Position numbers and translations under genes: made by a program. DNA of 64,000 nucleotides from Tetraselmis striata (Eukaryota > Chlorophyta > Chlorodendrophyceae > Chlorodendrales > Chlorodendraceae). The DNA lies in the NCBI GenBank assembly GCA_006384855.1, contig VCJN01003563.1, positions 423,685 through 487,684 of the forward strand, given 5' to 3'. Positions within the stretch are counted from its first letter, which is position 1; each line of letters opens with the position of its first letter. Positions 9,638 to 20,804 of the stretch are shown here, in pieces. Below the pieces are notes generated by a model, which searched no databases, was not told where the DNA came from, and saw only the letters and a program-made list of their open reading frames with translations.

Positions 9638-10720
9638 ATGGTCCAGATCACCGTCGAACACAGCGAAGAACGCGAGGACCCGCCAAACACCCCACACCAG
9701 GGAGTGATGCCCCCAACACTGTCCAAGCAGTTCTTCCGATGCGCGCTGACGGCCAAAGCGATCTGCACCGGCCCCCTAGCCAACCTGGAGCTGCCGACGG
9801 TCGAGCACCTATCAGAGGCCATCGCAGCCACCGTCAACCAGCGTATCAACACACCGCCGGAGCTGCAGCACGGCCAATGGCTGACGGACACCATGATGGC
9901 TGCTGTCGTCGAGATGCAGCAACACCACCCCGAGCCGACACTGATGCAAGTAGGGGACGACAATCCCTCGCCATCTCCCTCGGATAATAGGACGAGGAGT
10001 TTGCGGACACCTTTCGCCTGGCAGTGGCCCTTACCTCTCTTATCGCACTACTGCGGGCTGTACCCCTCAGAACCATCTTCATCTACCTCACGGAGTCAGA
10101 GTTCCATCCCTCGGAGCTTTTCGTGCATCCCTTCAGCCATACGGTCAAGGAAGCGGGAGAACTCGGCGGCAACACCGGCCACAACCACCCACCTCCGACG
10201 CTTTGCAATGGGCATGCGCAAGAAGGCTCGGAAGAACCCTCCAGCATCCCTCGCCCTTCGGGCCAAACAACGCCCAATATACACCCTCACTCTGCAGCTG
10301 ACCGCCCATCACCACATCATCATCAGCGGCATCCGCAGGACTGACAGAACGGAGCAGTGGCGTCAGACAGTCTCGACAGCGTGCGGGAAGATCAAGGCCG
10401 CGCAAACTGAGGTAACTGCCGAGAGGCGACCCGCGGGCGCCACGCCGACACCACCACTCAATTGTGCAACGCCCATTCCGCGACGCACACCAGACAGCAC
10501 CACAGAACGACTAGACGAGCTCCAGCACCTCACCACCACAACCGCAGAGCTGCTCGCCCGGACCTTACCAGCCAGCCAGCCTGCACTCGCGCCCGAACTG
10601 GCCAGACTCACAGCGGATATGCTATATTGCGCAGCGATGCGCCCACATGCAGATTCGTGTAGGGCTAAACTCGTGGGAGAGTCTGTGATATGGAAATTAC
10701 ATGGGCTAAGGGCTCAGTAA
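9638..10720 (+). CDS. 360-residue protein of unknown function next to retroelement debris
   Basis: ATG at 9638 opens an uninterrupted frame to TAA at 10718-10720. The N-terminal third is helical and acidic (TLSKQFFRCALTAKAI, VEHLSEAIAATVNQRI). The middle is Ser/Pro-rich and basic (around GMRKKARKNPPASL). The C-terminal part is helical, with PDSTTERLDELQHLTTTTAE. There is no zinc knuckle and no recognised domain. Its position after the ORF1-like debris suggests it belongs to a mobile element, perhaps as an accessory or Gag protein. The intact length contrasts with its broken neighbours. Confidence 0.45.
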   Translation: MVQITVEHSEEREDPPNTPHQGVMPPTLSKQFFRCALTAKAICTGPLANLELPTVEHLSEAIAATVNQRINTPPELQHGQWLTDTMMAAVVEMQQHHPEPTLMQVGDDNPSPSPSDNRTRSLRTPFAWQWPLPLLSHYCGLYPSEPSSSTSRSQSSIPRSFSCIPSAIRSRKRENSAATPATTTHLRRFAMGMRKKARKNPPASLALRAKQRPIYTLTLQLTAHHHIIISGIRRTDRTEQWRQTVSTACGKIKAAQTEVTAERRPAGATPTPPLNCATPIPRRTPDSTTERLDELQHLTTTTAELLARTLPASQPALAPELARLTADMLYCAAMRPHADSCRAKLVGESVIWKLHGLRAQ

Positions 10721-10744
10721 ATACGTTGCAAACCCTGAATATAT

Positions 10745-11215
10745 CTTAAATATGGCCTCGTAATGGGTTTGGCCCGCCAGCATTGTTGGCGATGCACTCA
10801 TTTTTCATCCGTCTAGCTAGGGATCGAATCGAACACGGACAAATGCACCGAATATGGGATGGCATCCCATTTCTGCTTTATATTTTCTTCAAAATTGGCT
10901 TTTTTCAAGCCTCGCCGTGTTGCAATTTGCTGGACACAATGGCCCACATGTTCTCGATCCAACTCATGAGTTGGATCGAGAACAAGTCTGGGCTCCTTGA
11001 AGGCCAATTCATCACGGTGAAACCATCTTATTGTCCAGCCAACACCTTGTCACCTTCTTCGTTTTATGTGGAGGGGTATTATCTTGCTGAAACATCTATG
11101 GTGCCTCATTTGCCTCCTAGCTCACTTGGTTTGTATACCATGCTGAGCACTGCCTCACATGCTGGGACCAGTTATTGCTGTTGTAAGACCTCCAAATACA
11201 TCTTTCAGGCTACTT
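10745..11215 (-). pseudogene. Tc1/mariner transposase C-terminal half, decayed
   Basis: Pieces read in order on the minus strand: FQQDNTPPHKTKKV (about 11105), carrying the second catalytic D; WPSRSPDL (about 11005); IENMWAIVSSKLQ after a palindromic insertion; LKKANFEENIKQKWDAIP (about 10905); VFDSIPS and RRMKNECIANNAGG at the end. These are the DD34-type blocks of Tc1/mariner elements, including the IPxxxxxxxxDSxP tail. Frames shift at least three times. Composition is much more AT-rich than the surroundings. The N-terminal half is missing. Confidence 0.78.
10949..10984. repeat. 36-bp perfect palindrome inside the mariner catalytic block
   Basis: TGTTCTCGATCCAACTCA and its exact complement meet at 10966/10967 with no loop. 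It lies between the codons for SPDL and IENMW, i.e. in the block that carries the third catalytic residue. Confidence 0.92.
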
Positions 11216-11225
11216 TTAAATCAAT

Positions 11226-12068
11226 ACGCAATTACCGAGTATTTTAGTGTTTTAGTGTTTTCTCATCAAAATACTAAAATACTGTGTCGCGACGACCCTG
11301 ACGCGATTACATTTTTACGAGTATTCTAGTATTTCAAAATACTCCCTCGCCTCACGGGGGGGCTATTTCATCAAAATACTCCCTCGGAGCCACCCGAGTG
11401 GGTATTTTAGTATTTTGATCCACTGTACATAAGTGCTTTCCTGCTGGCTCGGACCCCCACCTGCAGGGCATCCGGCGCGCGGGCCTGCCGAATCACCACC
11501 CGGCAGGCTGCGGCTTCAACAAGATCTCCTCCCCGGACGTCAGCATACCGCCTGCCACCCCGTGAGTGACACTTTCCCGCTTCCCGACGACAGTGAGAAG
11601 GATGGGCGAGTCCCCGCCCCGTTGACAACGAGGCGGGCGGAGATGGCGGTGGTGCTGCGCCTGGTACGGGCCCCGCACCGCCTCGTACGGAAAAGGGGAG
11701 CACCCCCTCGCCAGCTGAGGCGCCTGCCGATCTCGAGCAAGACCCCGAGGACGACAACCTGGTCAAGAAGGGGGAAGGCGCACGCCGCGGGCGGGAGATG
11801 ATGACGGTGGAAGCGATTTTGTATGCCCGTGCTGGAAACGAAGTTTACCAGCGAGGCGCGATGCGCGACGCGGCGGAAAAGGAGTCGCTGATGATCTACG
11901 AGCAGCAAGCTGAGGAGATGGAGGCCAGCGGCGAGTGCAAGAAATACCAAAATACTGTACGATTACCGCGAATTCCGTCAGGGGGTATGAGTATTTTGGT
12001 ATTTTGGTATTTTCCGGCCTCATCAGATGCCCAAATACCAAAATACAAAAAATACTCGGTAATTGCGT
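11226..12068. mobile_element. 843-bp element with inverted ends and TATTTTRGTATTTT subterminal repeats
   Basis: The left end ACGCAATTACCGAGTATTTT (11226-11245) is matched exactly, inverted, by the right end (12049-12068). Both ends carry several copies of an AAATACYAAAATAC-type motif (11263-11425 and 11940-12050). The GC-rich middle contains an open plus-strand segment (about 11740-11938) around GREMMTVEAILYARAGNEV. The structure fits a non-autonomous DNA transposon, possibly carrying captured coding DNA. No clear target duplication was seen. Confidence 0.7.
11740..11938 (+). CDS. Helical coding-like segment inside the inverted-repeat element
   Basis: The frame reads acidic then basic, then MMTVEAILYARAGNEVYQR and ESLMIYEQQAEEMEASGE, ending as it enters the AT-rich end. 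It looks like an exon (amphipathic helix, no low complexity). It may be a captured host fragment or the C-terminal exon of an element protein. No start or partner exon is proven. Confidence 0.3.
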
Positions 12069-12400
12069 GATTCGTCGCAGTAGCGGTACAGGTAGGTGGA
12101 TTTATTGTAGTTCACATCGGTACCTGGCTTTTTTATAGTTCACATCGGTACTGGTACAAGGGAACCGCGTGACGACGATATTATTTAAGCAGAGGGTTCT
12201 GCTTAAATGTAGGCTTTTTCCTCCCCCAGTACTTTGCGTGCATTCTCCGGACGCTCTCCCTGTAACCAAAAAGTCACGATATTATGAGGAATAACAAATA
12301 ATTAATACATATTTATATTAAAGCAGGAGCATCGCCGCGGTCAACGCGACAGCGCTGCTACTGACAATGGGGACGACGGCCTCGCACTCCCGCGGAGTCG
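12069..12400. other. AT-rich spacer upstream of the coiled-coil gene
   Basis: It contains two copies of TAGTTCACATCGGTAC (near 12108 and 12137) and AT-rich DNA up to 12330. No supported gene was found. It may hold the promoter of the next gene. Confidence 0.4.

Positions 12401-12436
<36 letters not shown>
12401..12436 (+). repeat. Run of 36 C
   Basis: The longest homopolymer in the window, about 100 bases upstream of the likely start codon of the coiled-coil gene, in its 5' UTR or promoter. Confidence 0.95.
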
Positions 12437-12538
12437 ACACCCCGCCGTCATCTACTATACAGCACCGAGGGCGCAGGGGCGCTTTGCGAGTCAGGCGAGC
12501 TTTTTGTCGGCGGGCGTGGCGGAGCAGGCGCGTCCGCG

Positions 12539-15500
12539 ATGTCTACTTCCTCAGCCCAGGGCAGTGGTGGCAGGGCGCATAGCGCAGAGGGCACCTCCTC
12601 CGACAGACCCTCTGATTTCTTTCAGGAGGTGGCGCACCAGTTCTCCGCCGAGGTAAGCGGGCTGCACACCCGCCGGTGCAACGCCCGGTGGCCGTCTGGC
12701 TTGGTTGAGCTGCTGACGTGTGTGCCTCCATCGTCCGGCAGGGTGCGCAACGCCTGCGGCGCCTTTTCGATACCAAGGAGCAAGGTGGGTCTGCCTCAAG
12801 ACAAGCCCGTCAACCTTCCGGGATAACGCTTCTGCCCTGTCCGCTGCGGTGGCTATCACTGATCCTGGGAAGAATGCGCCTGCACAGATACGAGGCCTGT
12901 CATCCATATTGTTGGCATGGCTGCCGTGGGCGAGGAGCTGGCGGCCGCTGGAGACCTCAACAGTTTCCGCAGTCCGCCCCTACTATCACCTGCTGTCCCC
13001 TACTGTCACCTGTTGCCCCTACTGTCATCCCTCCGCCCCTACTGTCACCTGCCCCCTTGTTGCTTTTCGCCATCGGATCAAGTCGGGCATCAAGATGAAT
13101 GTTCTCAGCAAACTGCTTGGCGCATGTGGATGGTGTGTTGGCTGACAGGCGCATGTGTATCTGCAGCGAAACGGGATGGCAGGCTGATGTGTAAATTCCA
13201 GTGGTACCGCGCCGCCACAGAGCTGGTGCCTCAGGTTCGCACATGCGCACTCCTTACTGTGCATGGTGCGTGGGGTGGACGGTGGGATATGGTGCTGCAA
13301 GGGGAAGTCGCTGACGGTGCATGTTACTATGGGGGCGTGACGCAGGGCACTGCTGAAGCGGCCATGTCATTTGTGCCAATTTCCCACGCACGGAAGCCGG
13401 TGTACAAGCCTCGCAAGGAGGACGTCGGACACATGCTGAAGGTGCGCGTGTCTCTGCCCCGCACATGGCCTGGATGAAGTGTGACGCGCCAGTCAACACC
13501 GCCAGTACCTCACACTGCCCGTGACATTGCCCAGGTCGAGGTCATCCCGCAGCTGGAGCAGGCAGATGGAAGCATACCCAGGCGAGTCGCGCCTCCACTC
13601 CCAGCAGCGCAACCCGAGAGAAAGAAGAGGGAGTGGGAGGGGGGGTGGGTGGGGGGGGGGGGGCATAATGCGGTGCCTCTGGCCTGATTGCCTGCTGTGC
13701 CGCAGGCGAAAACTCTATGCGATCTCGGGCCCTGTCACACCAACCATTTCGGCTGCAAAAGCAATACAGGAATCGGCGGACGAGGTGTCCAGGTACTTTT
13801 TCCTTCCCCCATCGCCTGTCTCCGCCAATGCCATCTGCATGCCACATGTTTGCTCCTGCCAGATGGCATGCATATGCACATCTCAATTGTGGTTTTGCCC
13901 TGCAGTCGCTTCGCAGCTCTGCACACACTGGATGCATCAGCAACGCCGGGATCTAGCGGCAATGCGGCACGAGAGGTGAGACATGGCGACGCAGCCTTTC
14001 TAGAGCATTGTGCTGAATGAGCCCAAGGGTGTGCCTCTACATGGCTCTGCATGTGCATGCACGGCGCTCTATGAAGTAAGATCGGCCTGATGTAATATCG
14101 TGTCCGGTATCGTTTGCCGCAGCTCGTGGAGAGCTTCAGCCCTTGCACGGTGGGAAGCGTTGCGGATGGTGTTACTCCAAGCGCAAGCGGCGCGGGGGAC
14201 GGCAGGGTGAGCATGCAGGCGGAGCTGGAGCGCTGGCAGGAGCGTGCATCCCGGCTGGTGTCAGAGAAGCTTGCTGCCCAGCAGGAGGCGCACGCCGCAC
14301 GAATGAAGGTCGCAGAGCTGACGGTGCGTCCGGCATAAGCGTCAATCTGCACCGTGCTGCCCCGATGATCCTCGGCGCTTGGCTCACTTGCCCGTTATTG
14401 GATGTTGCACGCCAGGCACGGGAGACTCGCTGGGCAGAGCGTTATGAGGCGTGGCAGCACGACCTGCAGAAGCAGCTCACAGAGGTGGGCCGCTCTGTGT
14501 GGGAGGGCGAGAGGGCGAGGCTAGAGGAGCAGGTCGCTGCTCTGAACACGCAACTGGCCAGCGAGCGAGCGAAAGTATCACAAGTGACGCAGGTCCCCCC
14601 CACCCACCCACCCAACCCTGACCCCGACCCCCGTTCCCGCGTAGAATGGGTTGACCAGGCATGGACTCATATGCATGGATGTTTCCAACCCGACTGCGCT
14701 CCCAATCGCGTGCTGGTTGTGCAGGACATGCTGGGACGGCAAACTGTGCTGGACAAAGCCCTGAAGGAAGTGGAAGACCAAAGGGCTGCGGTGGGTGGAA
14801 TTGCAGCACCTTGCGCATGCACCCGGAGGGGAAGGGGATGGGGGTAGTGTGCGGCGGGTGACGCTGCTGTGTGCATTGGTATCATGACTGCTGCTGCGCC
14901 CATGTGTTCTGCAGCTCCGCGAGGAAAAGCAGGCACTGGATGCGATGCACGCATCGGCATCAGCAATGCAGGCGCAGCACGACGCGGCACAGCGCGGCGT
15001 CTCGGAGCTTCGCGCTGAGCTGCACGCGGAGCGAGAGAAGCTGCGGGAGGAGCTGCACGTGAGGCAGCCCATGCCTTCGCCTTCGGATCCCGCTCCTGAC
15101 CATGCATGGTGCTCATTTTGCGTGCCTGCGCTGCAGATGGCGGCTCAGGAGAGGCAGCAGGCAGAGTCCGAGGCCCGCGCAGCTCAGTCCAGGTATGCAG
15201 AGACCGTCCATGGCGCGGCGGAGGCTGCCAGGGAGGCGGTGCGGCGCTCTGCAGCTGCAGACGTGACCAACATGAAGGCTGCTGCGGCAGAGGAGCTGTC
15301 CAGGGAACGGGCGGCCTTCCAGGAGGAGATTGCCGCCACACAAAAGCAGCTCATGTCGGAGCGGTCCACTTTGAACGTAGGTCCTGCCCCTGCCAGACCC
15401 CACGCAGTATTGTCTCCTATCCGCGACATTGAGCCCCCTTCATCCGCCACGTATGTCCGTTGCTCCCAGGCGGAGAGGCAGGTCCTTGAAAAGGAGACCG

Positions 15501-18500
15501 AGGCAGCGAGGAACGCTCTTCAGGCAGAGAGGGCTCAGCTGTATGTGACGTCGGTACGGGCATGTCACAACCGGACAGCACGAATGTCTGCCCTTGCCCA
15601 CCGGCTCATTGCTAGCCCCCATTGTATATGTTGCCAACCAACACTGGCTGCTTTTGATGCCCTGCAGGACTCCGTAAAGCGCTCCGCTGCAGCGGCCCGC
15701 GAGGAGGCGGATGCGGCGATGCTTGCTGTGCAGCGAAAGCAAGAAGAGGTTCAGCGCGAGCGAGCGGTGAGTGGCGCCACTTCGTTGTTGGCAGTCTCTC
15801 GCGCCTGACCTAAAAGGTATCAGCTGTTTTTAAACTCCATGACACCCTGTGCCTCCTATATTTTGCAGATCCTTGAGGCGGAGCGGAAGGAGGTGCAGGC
15901 TCTGGCAGAACGGCTGGCGGTGCGGCTCCGTGTGCTGTTTTGGCAAACACCTGACCCAGCTGCGCAGAGCTGTGTGTATGACAATGTTTATCACTAAATG
16001 TGGAGGGCATGGGGTGTTGCGGAGGAGTGACGCTTGGCTGCTGGACCGGGCAGGTCGAGATGGAGGAGCACAGCGCCGCTTCCCGCAAAGTGTCATGTCA
16101 GCTTAACGATGTGGAGCATGAGCGTGCGCGGATGTTGCGCGATGTCTCGGACATGCGGGATGCTCTGGAGGCAGAGCGGCAGAGGTTTCACGACCGCCTG
16201 TATGAGGAGCGGGCGGAGCTCCAGCAGATGGCGGATGCTGCCCACAGTGTGAGCGTCTGGCGCTGCTTGCCTTTGGCAGCGGCGCCGCACCGATTTAGAC
16301 AGCCTCGCCCTTGTGTCAACACACGATTCACGGGGCGGCGCTGCGCCTGTGCTGCAGGCGCTGGAGGCGGCGGAGGAGGACTTTGCGCGGAGGCGTGCGG
16401 AGATGGAGGACGAGGTGGCGAATGCCAAGGTGTGTGTATATCTACGCTGTGGTGGGCCGCTCGCCACCCTTTCTCGCAGCATGCTATGTGCCGAGAAGTT
16501 CCGACCCCCCCCCCCCCCCCCCCCCCCCCTTCCCTTGTGTTGTTCTTGGGTCAGGCGGAGGCGGCGGCTGCCAAACAGGCCACCAAAGCAGAGCAGGCGG
16601 CTGCACTCCAGGAGGTCAGCCATTGCGTACCCATTGCCCAGCATTGGCAACGGTGCGGGGCGAACCGGCCTCCGGCCGCACTGACCCTCGCGACTGCCTG
16701 TCTGTCACTCCGCCTGGCAGGCCGAATTGCAGCGGGCCATTGTGCAGGCCGAACACAAGCTGGTTCAGGAGGAGCGGCAGGAGATGGAGCAGCTGCGCCG
16801 GCAGCTGGAGGAGGAGCGGGAAGAGCTGTCCGCCATAGAGGACTCGCAGCGCCGGTGTGCCCCCCCTCCACCCCTGCGCGCCGCTGATGCTTTTGGGAGG
16901 CGCGCCACCGCTCACTGCCCCTGGTGACGGGAGCCTGACGCGCTCGTTTGCATGCAGGGCCCTGGCCGCAAACATGGCCGAGGCGCACCTCTCGACAGAC
17001 TCGCTCCGGAGGCAGCAGGCCGACCTCACCACGCAGCACAAGGTGCGGAACATCAGGCCGGCCCCGGCTCCACTGGGCGGTGGGTCTGACGGTAGATCAA
17101 AGTGAACATGTGTCCACGCTGATTCTCCAGGCACTGGAGACCGAGCGCGCCGAGCTGGAGCAGCAGCTTGGGGCGCTCAGGTACCTGGCTGCACCCGCCG
17201 ACTCCTTCAGAAAGCAATGCTGCCGTCCCACGCAGCACGGCGCCTGCCAGTAGCATCCGCGGATCCGAGCATCATCTGTCGTTTGGCGGCCGTGCTTGCT
17301 GCAGGCATGAGCGCGCCGCACTTGGCGAAGTCAACACCGACTTGGCAGCAGACGTGGCCGCTCTGCAGGCAAAGCTGCAGATGGCGGAGCGGGAGCACCA
17401 GCAGGTACGGGCGAAATGGAGGCATGGCGCGCTTCGTCTACATGCCCGCTGCCAGCAGCCCATGATGATGTGCGGTGTGCCAGGGGAGGCCGCTGCCGCT
17501 CCACCAACGCTTCTCGGTGTTAACACACGCGTCCCTGTACTACCGTCATGCCCTCAGGCTCTGGGGTCTCGGGAGGCGGCAAGTCAACGGCACGCGGAGC
17601 TCGAGAAGATGTATCAGCAGCGAGTGGCGGAGCTGAACCGGGAGCGCTCAGGCTGGCAGCGCCAGCTGGAGGAGTCGGAGGCTGCACGCGCCCAACTAGC
17701 GGATGACTGCGATAAACTTGAGGTCTGGGCACCGCTGCCGCTGCCTTGTTGCCTTCTTGGGAAGACTGCGTGCTGGCCCTCATCGACGTGATGTGTCTTG
17801 CCAGGCGGAACTAAGCAGCAGCGCGGAGACCATCATCTCGCTCCAAGGCCAGATCAAGGCGTGGGAGGCGCGCTGGACGGAGGAGCAGTCCGCCTGGGCG
17901 CACGAGCGCAACATGAATCAGAGGAGGCTGGACAATCTCATGGTAGGTTCATGGTTCAGTAGGCGGCTCCGTGCTTGCGAGTCCTGGCTGTGCCGATGTC
18001 CAGTGGCGCAGTGACGTGCTGACGTGCCACTGACGAGGGGGTCCTGCATGCGTCTGACACCATGCACCCTGTGTGGATAGATCGACCGATGCGAGGACGC
18101 CAAGGTGGGTATGTCGCTGGAGGTGCGCCACGCCGCTGTCGCCCCCACCGCTGACATGCCGACCCAAGTTCTCCCCTGAGCCCTGCGACGCCACCACTCC
18201 CATGAGGCGCAGGCCCAAGCTGCGGTGCGGGACGCAAGGGCACAAGCGCTGAAGGAAGAGCTGCAGGCCGCGCACCGGGAGGTGAGCGCAGCAGCTTGCG
18301 AGTTGATTGCCCGTGGCTGGCAACGTGCCCCACCAGGCCTGCGTGCCTGGCACAGCATTCACACAGCCGGACAATGAGATGTTGGCCGCCCTGCCCTTGG
18401 CGTGCGCGCGTCAGATCAACTCGCTGCACCGCCAGAAGGAGATGCTGGAGCAGCTGATGGCGCGGCAGACCCCGTCAACCCAGGTGCTGCCCCGCTTCTT

Positions 18501-20772
18501 GAGTGAAGGGGGCCGAGGATGGCCCGCGCATCGCCGGCCGCGTTCGTAGCCCGGATTGTCAGGGGTAGAACGGTGCCGAGCGGCCGGTTATGTCTGCTGC
18601 CATTGCGCCCGCACTTTTGCCCAAGGCTGTAAAGAGTTTCTGATTCAAACGTCTTTCCGTCGCATGAGTAACGCAGCGGCGTCCCATCACCACTAATGGC
18701 ATTCTTTCATCTCCAGCCAGTCATGTGCCGGCGTCATGCCCTCCTGTCCATCTAGCAGTTCCTTCTAGCCCTCCCTGTGGCATGCCCCCCCCCCCCCCCC
18801 CCCCCCTGCCCCCCTTCCCTGCGAGAGCCCGCCAGCTCGGCTGTGTTTCCGCATTGCTGTGACAAGTGCCAGCACATGCCTGACCTGTGGGCTGTCCAAT
18901 GCGGCGCTGCTTATGCGCAGGCCCACAGCAGGACGTCGTCCGGAGACTCTGCGCCCAGGCAAGAGGCGTCACCAAGCATCGCTGCATCGACTGCACAGCA
19001 GGACAGCTCTCAGGCCATCAGCATGCATGGCCCGCTTGGTGATGCAAGCCCGGGTGCACCCACCGCCATGGTCCGCCTCCGGCACCTGGAAGCCGGGGAG
19101 GGTGGGATGACCCTCATGCATCACCGCTCGTCGCCATATGAGGCCTCTCCCGGCGCGGCATCCAGCAGCGTGCCCATCGCCCCCCGGCAGTGGCAGCTGA
19201 TCCCGGCCGACACGCCCGCCAGCCATGTGAGCGCCGTCTCCAGCTCGGCGGCGTTTGTGCACGGCGCGGAGGCCGCCGCCCTGGCGCGGGTGCTCGCCCT
19301 GAGGAGACGGCCAGCGGATGCGGCCAGCCAGGATGAGCCGCCCGCTGCCCTTCCCGCGGCTAACTCTGCCGGCTCAGCCCAGGACGGGGACTGCGGGCGG
19401 TCCTGTGAGCTCAGTGTGTCTGGGGATGCCCGGGAGGCGGAGGACAGCGCGCGTTCCCGCCTCATGGCGCTGCAAGCTCAGGAGCCCTCCGCGCCTGCGC
19501 CGGCGCACCCTCCCCCATCAGTGCGGGGGCCGGGTGGTGTAAGTGGCGCGCGCTCGGAGTTTGAGGCACACGGCACGGGGCCGGGAAGCGGCGAGGTGCT
19601 GCAGCTCCGCGCGGCCCTGGGGCAGCTCGAGAGGGAAAAGGGCGAGACAGGTCGCTTTCTGGTGCAGGTGTGGAGCCTCTCCCCATCCTGCCCTGGATAT
19701 GTGTGTACACTTCCTGTGTGCCGGATCGTCCCGTTTGTGCGGTGTCTCTGCTTGTCCGAGGAGCGCCCTATGGCTGCGGTCAGGTGGCGGCGGAGTGGGA
19801 GGCTGCCAAGGCGAAGTACGAGGCCACCGAGTCGCTGCGTGCGGTGAGTGTCAAGCGTGGCGTGCTGAGGGTGCAGCGGGACCAGCAGGGGAGGGGTAGC
19901 GTGTGCATGGGCCAACCCCCCCCCCCCCCCCCTGCCGCCCCCGACGGCCCTCGCGCGCTCAGGTCCAGGCCAAGAGGTATCAGGACCTGGAAGCGAAGCT
20001 GGCGCGCGACAGGAAAGAGTTACTGGAGGAGGTGCGGCTGCCTGCCGGTTGCCCTATGTGCAGCTGCAGTCCCGGAGGGGTATGCGTGGAGGCCGCCGAC
20101 CTGGCCTGCTGGCTGCTGTGTGCCCCCCCCTCCCCCCCCCCCCCCCCCCCCGGCCTTCGTCGTGACAAACAGCTGGGGAAGCTGCGGGTGCGGGAGCAGG
20201 CGCTCCAGCAGCAGGTGAGCTCGCTGCAGGGGGCGGGGCAGCAATGGGCGGAGAAGGGAGAGAAGTGGGCTGCAGAGCGAAAGCGGCTTAAGGTGCTTCC
20301 CCACCACCCTCCGATGCCCTGTGTGGCGCCATTGCGCATCTGTGCTACATGTGCGCCTGCCCGGCCCCGGCTTGCCGAGCTGTTGGAACCTGCGCCGAGC
20401 GCCCGTCACCCTCCCCTCCCGGCCCTCACAACAGGCCCAGGTCAAGGAGTTGCAGGTCGCCAGCAAGGCGGGGGCTGAGCGAAGCGCCGCCGAGAAGGAG
20501 CACATGACTTCGCTGCAGGGCGAGATGGCGGCGTGGAGGGCGCACGAGGACAAGTGGGAGGAGCGGCGGCGGAAGTGGCAGTTGAAGAAGGACAACCTGC
20601 GCGCGCTGGTGAGCTCTCTGCAGGCGGAGGTGAGCGACATCCAGGCGCAGAGGGACGCGCTTGCATCCGACAAGCAGTCGGTGACAGAGGAGAGGGAAGG
20701 GATGGCGCGAGCGATTCAGGCCCTCGAGGTGCGCCCTCGAGGCCCGTCTTAACCCGCTTGTCCGCGCATGCT

Positions 20773-20804
<32 letters not shown>

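Noticed and set aside
10783-11247. Plus-strand 154-codon frame
   Set aside because: It is the antisense of the mariner remnant, whose conserved blocks read clearly on minus.
12401-12436. Poly-C as part of a coding exon
   Set aside because: A 36-base C run would be poly-Pro in every copy and is better explained as 5' UTR/promoter; the first good ATG with a phase-correct intron lies downstream at 12539.
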